NCBI GenBank assembly: GCA_900473805.1
Contig: UCMS01000003.1
Coordinates: forward strand, 1-64,000
Origin: Hyphomicrobiales bacterium
GTDB taxonomy: Bacteria > Pseudomonadota > Alphaproteobacteria > Rhizobiales > Rhizobiaceae
Length of the DNA stretch: 64,000 bases
Reading direction: 5' to 3'
Shown: positions 19,737 to 28,500 of the stretch, piece by piece
How the letters are laid out: each line of letters starts with the position of its first letter
How positions within the stretch are numbered: the first letter of the stretch is position 1
The notes under the pieces: model-generated
Database searches by the model: none
Told to the model about the DNA's origin: nothing
Seen by the model: the letters and a program-made list of their open reading frames with translations, nothing else
Made by a program: the position numbers and the translations under genes

Positions 19737-20732
19737 TCAGAAGATCTTGGAGAACTCCTCGATGTTCGAGGCGTCGTAGACAAAGGGATCTGCCATAGCG
19801 GCCTGACCGTCGTCGCCAACCTTGATCTTGCCCATCCGGCCGGCTTCGATTTCAGAACCCGGAGCTGCGTCGGTCTCGCCCTTCACGATGCGATAGGCGA
19901 TCTGGGTTGCGGAATAACCGAGGTCGATCGGGTTCCAGATCGCGAATTCCTTCGTCGCGCCGGACTTGATGGCGCCCGCCATTTCGGACGGCAGGCCGAG
20001 GCCGGTGACATAGACGTCGCCGATCTTGCCGGCATCCTTGACGGCCTGGGACGCTGCGAGAACGCCGACGGTCGTCGGAGCGACGATGACCTTGACGTTC
20101 GGCTGCGAGGTCAGAAGGCCGTTGGCTTCGCGGTAGCTCTTATCGGCCAGGTCGTCACCATAAACGGTGGTCACGAGGTTCAGGCCAGGGAAGTCCTTCA
20201 GCTGTGCCTTCATTTCCTCGATCCAGATATTCTGGTTGGTCGAGGTGGTGGTGGCGGACAGGATGGCGAAGTCACCCTTGCCATCCGGCAGGTGGTTAGC
20301 GGCGAGCTGCAGGCACATCTTGCCGATTAGCGCGTTGGACGACGGGTTGAGGTGCATGATGCGGCCTTCAGGCGCTACGCCCGAATCCCAGGAGATGACC
20401 TTGATGCCACGGTCCATGGCCTTCTTGAGAGCCGGGATAACTGCATCCGGATCGTTTGCCGAGATTGCGATGGCATCGACGCCCTGAGCGATCAGCGAGT
20501 TGATGACTTCGATCTGGCCTTCGGCCGTGGTCGAGGTCGGGCCGGTGTAGATCACTTCCACACCGCCGAGTTCCTTGGCTGCTTCCTGCGCGCCCTTGTT
20601 GGCAGCTTCAAAGAAGCCGATGCCGAGCGACTTGACCACGAGCGCGATCTTCATGTCGGCGGCCTGTGCGGCCGAGCCCATGGTTGCGAGTGCAATGGCT
20701 GCACCGGCCAGCAACATTTTCGTCAGTTTCAT
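19737..20732 (-). CDS. rhaS: Rhamnose ABC transporter substrate-binding protein
   Basis: A 331-residue periplasmic protein of the RbsB/LacI-like binding family. A Sec signal peptide (residues 1 to about 24, ending AAQA-ADMK) is followed by KSLGIGFFEAANKGAQEAAKELG, typical of the first lobe. GGGAGG precedes the ATG at 20732. It captures L-rhamnose for the RhaTPQ importer. It is the first transport gene after the regulator, with a 50-base gap. Confidence 0.94.
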   Translation of the reverse strand: MKLTKMLLAGAAIALATMGSAAQAADMKIALVVKSLGIGFFEAANKGAQEAAKELGGVEVIYTGPTSTTAEGQIEVINSLIAQGVDAIAISANDPDAVIPALKKAMDRGIKVISWDSGVAPEGRIMHLNPSSNALIGKMCLQLAANHLPDGKGDFAILSATTTSTNQNIWIEEMKAQLKDFPGLNLVTTVYGDDLADKSYREANGLLTSQPNVKVIVAPTTVGVLAASQAVKDAGKIGDVYVTGLGLPSEMAGAIKSGATKEFAIWNPIDLGYSATQIAYRIVKGETDAAPGSEIEAGRMGKIKVGDDGQAAMADPFVYDASNIEEFSKIF

Positions 20733-20782
20733 GTTTTCCTCCCAGGTTGTTGAACTGCTTACCTCTCCCTCCCGGCGCCTCC

Positions 20783-21595
20783 TCAGGCGACCGACGAGGT
20801 ATCCTCCCTTGCCGATGAAGCCATCGGCTTCACGGTCATGAGCTTTACGCCGGCGTCGGTGACCATGGCGGCCGCATCGTCGGAAATTCCGTCATCGGTG
20901 ACGATCGTCGACACCTTGTCGAGCGCGCACAGGATCAGGCTGGAGCGCTTGGCGAACTTGCTGGAGTCAACCATGACAATCAGCTCTTCGGCCTGGCGCA
21001 CCAGCTTCTGTTCGCTCTGGATGACGAGAGCGTCGGACTCCATCACACCGAGTGCATTGATGCCCTGCGCTCCGATGAAGATGCGGCGGGCATAGAAATT
21101 GCGGATTGCGTCATTGTCGAACGGCGACAGGATGAGGCTCTGGTCGCGATAGATCGCGCCGCCTGGAACCGAGACCGTGCATTTCGAGTGCTTCACCAGG
21201 TGCTCGGCAATGGCGAAGGAATTGGTCATGACCTGCAGGCGGCGGGCCGACATGAAATGGACCATCTGGAAGGTGGTGGTGCCGCCATTGATGATGATCG
21301 AATCACCTTCTTCGCAGAGATCGACCGCTGCGCGCGCAATTGCGCGTTTCTTGTCGATATTGACCGATTCGGACACGCGGAAGGGGCGGGCGGCGAGATT
21401 GCCGAGCTGCGGCGGGTGGACTGCCTCGGCGCCACCACGGACACGTCTCAGCTTTCCCTGCACGTGAAGAGACGCGATATCGCGGCGGATCGTAGCTTCT
21501 GAAGCCTCGGTCAGCTCGGCAATATCCTGCACCGTGATCACAGGCTTTTCCTGGATCGCGCTCAGAATAATGCGATGGCGTTCGCGTTCGTGCAT
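20783..21595 (-). CDS. rhaR: DeoR-family regulator of rhamnose genes
   Basis: A 270-residue regulator. The N-terminal helix-turn-helix (about residues 5-55) reads VITVQDIAELTEASEATIRRDI, the DeoR signature. The C-terminal sugar-phosphate-sensing domain contains INGGTTTFQM. CAGGAGG precedes the ATG. It is the first gene of the minus-strand rha operon, so it is autoregulated if it acts on the divergent promoter next to it. The 19-bp inverted repeat at 21637-21709 is its likely operator. DeoR proteins are usually repressors released by a phosphorylated sugar; this was not tested here. Confidence 0.9.
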   Translation of the reverse strand: MHERERHRIILSAIQEKPVITVQDIAELTEASEATIRRDIASLHVQGKLRRVRGGAEAVHPPQLGNLAARPFRVSESVNIDKKRAIARAAVDLCEEGDSIIINGGTTTFQMVHFMSARRLQVMTNSFAIAEHLVKHSKCTVSVPGGAIYRDQSLILSPFDNDAIRNFYARRIFIGAQGINALGVMESDALVIQSEQKLVRQAEELIVMVDSSKFAKRSSLILCALDKVSTIVTDDGISDDAAAMVTDAGVKLMTVKPMASSAREDTSSVA

Positions 21596-21636
21596 GGGGT
21601 CCTCCTGACGGTGATTTATTCGTAATGTTTTTACGC

Positions 21637-21709
21637 TGTCAATCAGAAACGATCAAAAATAGTTATATTGCATCGCACAATGAAAAGAAATGATCGAAAC
21701 TGATTGACA
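21637..21709. promoter_or_regulatory. Rhamnose divergent operator (19-bp inverted repeat)
   Basis: TGTCAATCAGAAACGATCA (21637-21655) and TGATCGAAACTGATTGACA (21691-21709) are inverted copies matching at 16 of 19 positions, the three differing bases being the central AAA. Each arm also holds a TGATCG/TGATTG pair ten bases apart. A TATATT hexamer lies between the arms. The site is centred in the rhaR-rhaD gap and is the best candidate for the RhaR operator. Confidence 0.7.
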
Positions 21710-21796
21710 ATCGCGGGATGGCTGCGCGATACCTGCGAACAAGAAGGAGATGAGCTGTCGCTGACCGCTCATGAAAATCAATGCAGGGAGGATGTC

Positions 21797-23893
21797 ATGA
21801 CGGGCCAAACCCGCCTTCTCGAAAACCGTTGGGATGATGCCCACGCGGCCAAGCTGGATGAGCCCGGCAAGCTTCTTTACCGTTCCAATCTCTTAGGCGC
21901 CGACAAGCGCATCACCAATTACGGTGGGGGCAACACCTCTGCCAAGGTCATAGAGATAGACCCGCTGACCGGCGAAACGGTCAAGGTGCTCTGGGTCAAG
22001 GGCTCAGGCGGTGATGTCGGAACCATCAAGCTCGATGGCTTTGCCACACTCTATCAGGAGAAGCTCGAAGCGCTGAAGGGCATCTACAAGGGTGTGCATG
22101 ACGAAGACCGTATGGTCGGCTTCCTGCCGCATTGCACTTTCAACCTCAATCCGCGCGCAGCCTCGATCGATACCCCCCTGCATGGTTTCGTGCCGTTCAC
22201 GCATGTCGATCACATGCATCCGGACGCAATCATCGCGATTGCGGCGGCGAAGAACTCGAAGGAATTGACTGAGAAGATCTTCGGCTCGGAGATCGGCTGG
22301 CTGCCCTGGCGCCGTCCCGGCTTCCAGCTCGGCCTTGATCTTGAAGCCTTCGTGAAGGCCAATCCGACCGCCAAGGGCGTCGTGCTTGAAAGCCATGGCC
22401 TGTTCACCTGGGCAAACGATGCCAAGGATTGCTACCTGCTGACGCTCGAGATCATCAACAAGGCGATCGCGTGGTTTGCCAAGGAGACCGAGGGCAAGAC
22501 GATCTTCGGCGGTGCGGTATCGAAGAGCCTGCCGGCAGAGGAGCGTCGTGCGATTGCTGCGCGCCTGATGCCCGAGATCCGCGGCCGCATCGGCAAGGCG
22601 GAGCGCAAGCTCGGCCATTTCGACGACCAGGATGCCGTGCTCGAATTTGTCAATTCAAAGAACCTGCAGCCGCTGGGCAGCCTCGGCACCTCTTGCCCTG
22701 ATCACTTCCTGCGCACCAAGATCCGGCCGCTGATCGTTGATTTCGATCCGGCAAAGCCGGATGTCGATGCGGTTCTTGCCGGTCTGGACAAGGCGCTCGA
22801 AGCCTATCGCGCCGACTACACCCGCTACTACGAGACCTGCAAACACGACAATTCGCCTGCGATCCGCGATCTGAACCCGGTGATCTTCCTGGTTCCCGGC
22901 GTCGGCATGCTGTCCTTTGCCAAGGACAAGGCAACCGCCCGCATTGCCGGTGAGTTCTATGTCAATGCGATCAACGTGATGCGCGGCGCCTCGACGGTTT
23001 CCGAATATCAGGGACTGCCGGAGCAGGAAGCTTTTGACATCGAATACTGGCTGCTCGAAGAGGCAAAGCTGCAGCGCATGCCGAAGCCGAAGAGCCTGGC
23101 TGGCCGAGTTGCCTTCGTCACCGGTGGCGCCGGCGGCATTGGCCGGGCGACCGCCGACAGGCTGATGGCGGAAGGCGCCTGCGTGGTGCTGGCCGATATT
23201 GATGCTGCGGCGCTCGAGCAAACCGTTGCCGACTTCTCGAAGCGGCATGGCGCGGATGTGGTCCGTTCCGTCCAGCTCGACGTGACGCGTGAGGATGCGG
23301 TTGTCCGCTCCTTCGCCGAAGCCTGTGTGGAATTCGGCGGCGTCGACATTCTCGTGTCGAATGCCGGGATCGCCTCGTCGGCGCCGGTCGAAGACACGAC
23401 GCTTGCGATGTGGGACAAAAATATCAGCATCCTCGCCACAGGCTATTTCCTCGTTTCCCGCGAGGCCTTCCGCCTGTTCCGGCGTCAGAAGCTTGGTGGC
23501 AATGTCGTCTTCGTTGCCTCGAAGAACGGCCTTGCCTCTTCGCCGAATGCCTCCGCCTATTGCACGGCGAAGGCGGCCGAGATCCATCTCGCCCGCTGCC
23601 TGGCGCTCGAGGGCGCAGACGCTGGCATCCGCGTCAACACCGTCAATCCCGATGCCGTGCTGCGCGGTTCGAAGATCTGGAATGGCGAGTGGCGCGAACA
23701 GCGCGCGGCCTCCTCGAAGATCGAAGTCACTGATCTCGAAGAGCACTACCGTAACCGCTCGATGCTGAAGCTGAATGTCTTCCCGGAAGACATTGCCGAA
23801 GCCATCTATTTCCTGGCGTCGGACCTTTCCGCGAAATCGACCGGCAACATCATCAATGTCGATGCCGGCAACGCACAGAGTTTCCCCCGCTGA
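21797..23893 (+). CDS. rhaD: Bifunctional rhamnulose-1-phosphate aldolase / short-chain dehydrogenase
   Basis: A 698-residue fusion. Residues 1 to about 430 are a class II aldolase with the zinc-ligand region THVDHMHPD and ESHGLF. Residues from about 435 are a short-chain dehydrogenase with the cofactor motif VTGGAGGIGRAT and the catalytic pair YCTAK. It splits rhamnulose 1-phosphate to dihydroxyacetone phosphate and lactaldehyde and probably oxidises or reduces the aldehyde. The start at 21797 follows GGGAGG; the upstream frame to 21704 is rejected for lack of a ribosome site. It opens the rhaDI operon, divergent from rhaR. Confidence 0.94.
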   Translation: MTGQTRLLENRWDDAHAAKLDEPGKLLYRSNLLGADKRITNYGGGNTSAKVIEIDPLTGETVKVLWVKGSGGDVGTIKLDGFATLYQEKLEALKGIYKGVHDEDRMVGFLPHCTFNLNPRAASIDTPLHGFVPFTHVDHMHPDAIIAIAAAKNSKELTEKIFGSEIGWLPWRRPGFQLGLDLEAFVKANPTAKGVVLESHGLFTWANDAKDCYLLTLEIINKAIAWFAKETEGKTIFGGAVSKSLPAEERRAIAARLMPEIRGRIGKAERKLGHFDDQDAVLEFVNSKNLQPLGSLGTSCPDHFLRTKIRPLIVDFDPAKPDVDAVLAGLDKALEAYRADYTRYYETCKHDNSPAIRDLNPVIFLVPGVGMLSFAKDKATARIAGEFYVNAINVMRGASTVSEYQGLPEQEAFDIEYWLLEEAKLQRMPKPKSLAGRVAFVTGGAGGIGRATADRLMAEGACVVLADIDAAALEQTVADFSKRHGADVVRSVQLDVTREDAVVRSFAEACVEFGGVDILVSNAGIASSAPVEDTTLAMWDKNISILATGYFLVSREAFRLFRRQKLGGNVVFVASKNGLASSPNASAYCTAKAAEIHLARCLALEGADAGIRVNTVNPDAVLRGSKIWNGEWREQRAASSKIEVTDLEEHYRNRSMLKLNVFPEDIAEAIYFLASDLSAKSTGNIINVDAGNAQSFPR

Positions 23894-23902
23894 CCTCCCA
23901 AG

Positions 23903-23930
23903 AGCCTCGCGGCGGTTTCGCCGCGAGGCT
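23903..23930. terminator. Strong hairpin between rhaD and rhaI
   Basis: AGCCTCGCGGCG (23903-23914) and CGCCGCGAGGCT (23919-23930) form a perfect 12-bp stem with a four-base loop, but no T-run follows. A second short stem (GAGGGG/CCCCTC, 23976-23994) lies downstream. Because rhaI follows on the same strand, the stems are more likely partial terminators or mRNA-stability elements than a full stop. Confidence 0.6.
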
Positions 23931-24061
23931 GTCAGCCGCTCTCTCGGGCGATTGGATGAAAGGGGGTGTGGAGGAGAGGGGGGTTGCGCCCCTCGCATGA
24001 TGTCCCCTGAAATGCGACAGATGCGCTGAAGCACGGTTCTTCATGCGCGAAGGAGGATCAA

Positions 24062-25354
24062 ATGACCGAGACCCGGATCGCCGCCGATGTCATCGCGGCA
24101 GAAAACGAGCGTCGTCAGAGCGCCCATCAGAGCGACTATGAGGCGCTGGGCGCTAGGCTTTCCCGTCAGTCGATTGACATCGAGGCCATAACGGCCAAGG
24201 TGGCGGAGTTCTTCGTTGCCGTTCCCTCCTGGGGCGTCGGCACCGGCGGCACGCGCTTTGCCCGCTTTCCCGGTCTCGGCGAGCCGCGGCATATCTTCGA
24301 CAAGCTGGACGACTGCGGGGTCATCCAGCAGTTGACCCGAGCCACGCCGACCGTCTCGCTGCATATTCCCTGGGATAAGGCCGATCCGAAGGAGCTGAAG
24401 GCCAAGGCCGATGTGCTCGGGCTCGGCTTCGACGCGATGAACTCGAATACTTTCTCGGATAGCGCTGATCAGGCCCATTCCTACAAGTACGGTTCGCTCA
24501 GCCATGTGGACGCAACGACCCGTCGTCAGGCGGTCGAGCACAATATCGAATGCATCGAACTCGGCGCCGCACTCGGCTCCAAGGCGCTGACGGTGTGGAT
24601 CGGCGACGGTTCGAACTTCCCCGGGCAGAGCAATTTCACCCGCCAGTTCGAGCGGTATCTCGATGCGATGCGTGACATCTACAAGGCGCTGCCGGATGAC
24701 TGGCGCCTGTTCTCCGAGCACAAGATGTACGAGCCGGCCTTCTATTCGACGGTCGTGCAGGACTGGGGCACCAACTTTCTCATCGCCCAGACGCTCGGCG
24801 AGAAGGCCTACTGCCTCGTCGACCTCGGCCATCATGCGCCGAACACCAATATCGAGATGATCGTTGCGCGCCTGATCCAGTTCGGCAAGCTCGGTGGCTT
24901 CCACTTCAACGACTCGAAATATGGGGATGACGATCTCGATGCCGGTTCGGTCGAGCCCTACCGCCTCTTCCTCGTCTTCAACGAACTCGTTGATGCCGAG
25001 CATCGCGGCGTGAAGGGCTTCCACCCGGCGCATATGATCGACCAGAGCCACAATGTGACGGACCCGATCGAGAGCCTGATTGCAAGCGCCAACGAGATCC
25101 GCCGCGCCTATGCGCAGGCGCTTCTGGTCGATCGTACAGCGCTCGAAGGCTACCAGTCCGACAATGACGCGCTGATGGCGACGGAAACGCTGAAGCGCGC
25201 CTATCGCACCGATGTCGAACCCATCCTGGCCGAGGCGCGCCGTCGGGCTGGTGGCGCGATCGACCCTGTCGCCACCTATCGCGCCAGCGGCTACCGCGCG
25301 AGGGTCGCCGCAGAACGGCCGGCCGTGAAGGGCGGCTCAGGCGGCATCGTCTGA
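24062..25354 (+). CDS. rhaI: L-rhamnose isomerase
   Basis: A 430-residue TIM-barrel sugar isomerase that turns L-rhamnose into L-rhamnulose. It is of the alphaproteobacterial/Pseudomonas type rather than the E. coli type. Metal-ligand segments include FSEHKMYEPAF, VDLGHHAPNTN and GGFHFNDSKYGDDD. AAGGAGG stands before the ATG at 24062. It follows rhaD by 168 bases across two hairpins and precedes a strong convergent terminator. Confidence 0.94.
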   Translation: MTETRIAADVIAAENERRQSAHQSDYEALGARLSRQSIDIEAITAKVAEFFVAVPSWGVGTGGTRFARFPGLGEPRHIFDKLDDCGVIQQLTRATPTVSLHIPWDKADPKELKAKADVLGLGFDAMNSNTFSDSADQAHSYKYGSLSHVDATTRRQAVEHNIECIELGAALGSKALTVWIGDGSNFPGQSNFTRQFERYLDAMRDIYKALPDDWRLFSEHKMYEPAFYSTVVQDWGTNFLIAQTLGEKAYCLVDLGHHAPNTNIEMIVARLIQFGKLGGFHFNDSKYGDDDLDAGSVEPYRLFLVFNELVDAEHRGVKGFHPAHMIDQSHNVTDPIESLIASANEIRRAYAQALLVDRTALEGYQSDNDALMATETLKRAYRTDVEPILAEARRRAGGAIDPVATYRASGYRARVAAERPAVKGGSGGIV

Positions 25355-25453
25355 GGTTGTCAGGCATCAGTTGGATGCTGGCGCACGCGGTGCCTTAGTC
25401 CGGTCGATAGTCTTCCGGCACGGCGCCATGGATGACATGGATGCATACAAACG

Positions 25454-25500
25454 CAACGGCGCCATCTGCCAGGCCATGTGCCGGGCAGATGGCGCCGTTG
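25454..25500. terminator. Bidirectional terminator between rhaI and the giant adhesin gene
   Basis: CAACGGCGCCATCTGCC (25454-25470) and GGCAGATGGCGCCGTTG (25484-25500) are exact inverted copies of 17 bases around a 13-base loop that holds a further GGC/GCC pair. Converging genes end at 25354 and 25524, so one stem can serve both. T-rich sequence (GTTTGTATG) follows on the minus strand. Confidence 0.8.
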
Positions 25501-25523
25501 AGCTTATAGGACGGTTCCTGCAA

Positions 25524-28500
25524 TCAACTCGTATGGGAGTCGACGACAAGATGCTTGTCGTCGAACAGGATCTTAACGGCTTCAGTGTGGTTCTGCAGAA
25601 CGGCCACGTCCTTCCAGCCGGCATCGCCCAGATCCACGCTCAGCGTCGTGTCTGTGCCGTCGCCCCTTAGACCCACATGCGCGGCGATCTCGGTCTGACT
25701 GGCCTGTTCGCCGAGAAGAGCGTCGAGGAGGGCCGAAACATCCAGAGCGTCGCCATCCATCAGGCTGTAGTCTGTGATCACGTCAGCAACGTCGAGGTTG
25801 CTCAGCGCCGTCTCGTCAAAAACAAAAGTGTCGGCCCCTGCACCGCCGGTGACGGTGACTGCACCCATGCCACCGTGCAACACGTCATTGCCATTTGTTC
25901 CGAACACGGCATGGCCATCGCCACCCGAACCGAAGATCGTGTCGAAACCAACCTCAAGGAAACTGCCTGTCGAGCCGTCGGCAAAGGTGAATTCTCCCTT
26001 GGAAAAGACCATCTGCCCATCTTCCGTGCCGCCCGTCTGGTCGGTCGACAGGGAGATTTCCGTTACGCCGTGATCGGTGAGGCTCAGGAGCTCCCCGGCA
26101 TCGCTGATGCCGTTGTTGTTGGCATCAAGCCAGATCGCGAGATCGGTGAAGGCGGCATCATGGCCATCGATCTTGCCGTCCCCATTGGTGTCGAGCGAGG
26201 CCAGAGCCTCAATGCCGCTGGCATACTTCCCCCCGTTAAAGTCCGGCGTGAAAATTTCCGAGCCATTGTCGATCGTGCCATTGCCATTCAGGTCATAGGC
26301 AAGGATGCCGTCACCGCTGGTCCAGGCAATCTGGTCCTTGTGGCCATCGGCATTGATGTCGAAGGCGACACCGTGGTCGACGGAGGAGAAGGCAAAGCCG
26401 TTGCGGTCGAGGTCCAGGACGATGGGGTCGAGAATGCTGTTCCGCAAGATGTCGCCGATGTCGTTGAAATCGGTGTCGCGGAGGTCGAATACGGAATAGT
26501 CACCAGACTTTGCCGCCGACACATTGCCAGTCTGCTGGTAGACAAATGTGTGGGAGACACCGTCGAAACGGGCCGTAAAGGCAACCGTCGCTCCTCCCAC
26601 ACCGAGATCGTTGTTCATCAGATATTGAATTGCCACTGCGGCTTTTTCATTCGAGTTGATGACAAGCGGGGAACCGAAATTCGTCGTGTCGTCGAAGACG
26701 ACCATGCCATTGACGACCGCATGAGAGCGGATCACGAAGGACGGATCTGACGCCGCAGCGGCGGATGCGGTGGTGTCGTTATAGTTGCCGTCCGCAACTC
26801 TCACCATGACCGGTGCCGTTGCGAGCCGATCCTCGCCATAGTGGAAGTCCATGACGGTATCATTTTTGATGCCGGCGACCTTTCCGTCGACCATGGTGAT
26901 CGTTGCCCCGCCTTCGCCGATCTTGAAGGCGAACGTATCCCGTCCGGAGCCGCCGACCATTACGTCCCAGCCACGGCCGGCAGAAATCGTATCGTTGCCA
27001 GCGCCGCCAAGGACAAGTGCGTCTCCCCTGCCACCTGACAGCCGGTCGTCGCCGTTGCCGCCATCGATGAAGTCAAAGCTGCCGGCGGATGGGGTCCGTC
27101 CACTATCGCCGACAATCGTGTCATTGCCGTCCATGCCGAGCAGGATATCGGAATCCGCGTCGCCATAGATCGCATTGCCGCTGCTGTTGCCGATGACGAT
27201 GTCATTACCCTTGCCCGCATTGAGATCCATGCTAGGCGCCGTTTCAGCAAGGGTGATGATCATGTGCTCTTCCCAGTTGCGGAAACTGTCGATGAAGCCA
27301 TAGGAGTTTCCATAACCGCTTGCGACTTCCACGTTGACAGCGGAGGCATTGTGATGGAGCGCCATGATCGGGGTATAGGTGAAATGGGTGTCGCCATTCG
27401 GTTCCGTGGCGATAACCTTATAGACATAAATGCCCGAGCTTGATTCGCCCGGCGTTCCGCTGATGGTGCCCTTGCTGGAGAAAGTCAGCCACGCATCGCT
27501 ATTCTGGGCGAAGACCTTTTCGTAAGTGTAGGTCGTGCCGCTTGGCAGGTCCTTGAAGAGGCCCGCTGCCGAAATCTGGATCGTATTCGTTCCGGCATGA
27601 CCTGCCTGATATGCCATGTGGCCTGTGATGGTCGTGTTCTCGTTGACGCTCGTCGGAACCGATTCGTCGACTTTATCGATAACCGTGACTGTCACCGGCT
27701 TGGCGGTCACCAGTTTACTGCTGCCGTCATTGTCAGTGATTTCGACAGTGAGTTGGATGGAACTCGTTTTTTCATAATCGAGAGCGATGCCGGATTTGAG
27801 GCGCAACTCGTAAGAGCCCGTCTCTCCTGCCGTGGTTTCCCCTGCTGCCACGATTTCAAAGCGATCATCGACGTTTACCCCATCCGCCTTCAGCACGCGG
27901 AACGATAGGTCGGTCTTTGCATCCACATCCGAAACCGTGAAGCTGTCGATCAGGATCCCACCCTTGTCGGCTTCGATGGCGCTTCCTCCTTCAAGTCCGC
28001 CAACGTCCGGGGCATCATTGACGGAGTAGACGGGAACGGTGATCGGCAAGGTCGTGGAGGCGGCATGACCGTTGGCTGTCTCGGTGGCCACCATCACCAG
28101 ATCCAGCTTCAGATCGCCGTTGAAGTTTGCCGGGGGCGCGACCGAGAGATACTTGTGATTCCATGCCGTCACATCGACTTCGGTATGCCCGTCAGTTGCA
28201 GTGAATTCGTGCCCGTCACTGTCTTTGATTGTCGTTCCGGCTGGAATCTTCGAGATCAGGAGCTTCAGCGTTTCGGACCCGTCGGTATCCATGAGGGTTG
28301 CATCGTAGGAGAGCCGAGCTGAACCATCTTCAGCGGTACCCATGACGGAAACCAGAGCAACTGACGGCTTGTCTGCAACAGCTTCCACGGTCACCGGCAG
28401 GTCGTAGGATATGGAGGCTCTGTCACCGCTCCCACTTTCCACTGACGTCACAGTGACCTTGAGGTCGATGGTACCGGAGAAGTTGTAGGGTGGCGTAATG

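Noticed and set aside
22655-24034. 459-codon minus-strand frame opposite rhaD
   Set aside because: Shadow of the bifunctional rhamnose enzyme; no ribosome site and no known motif.
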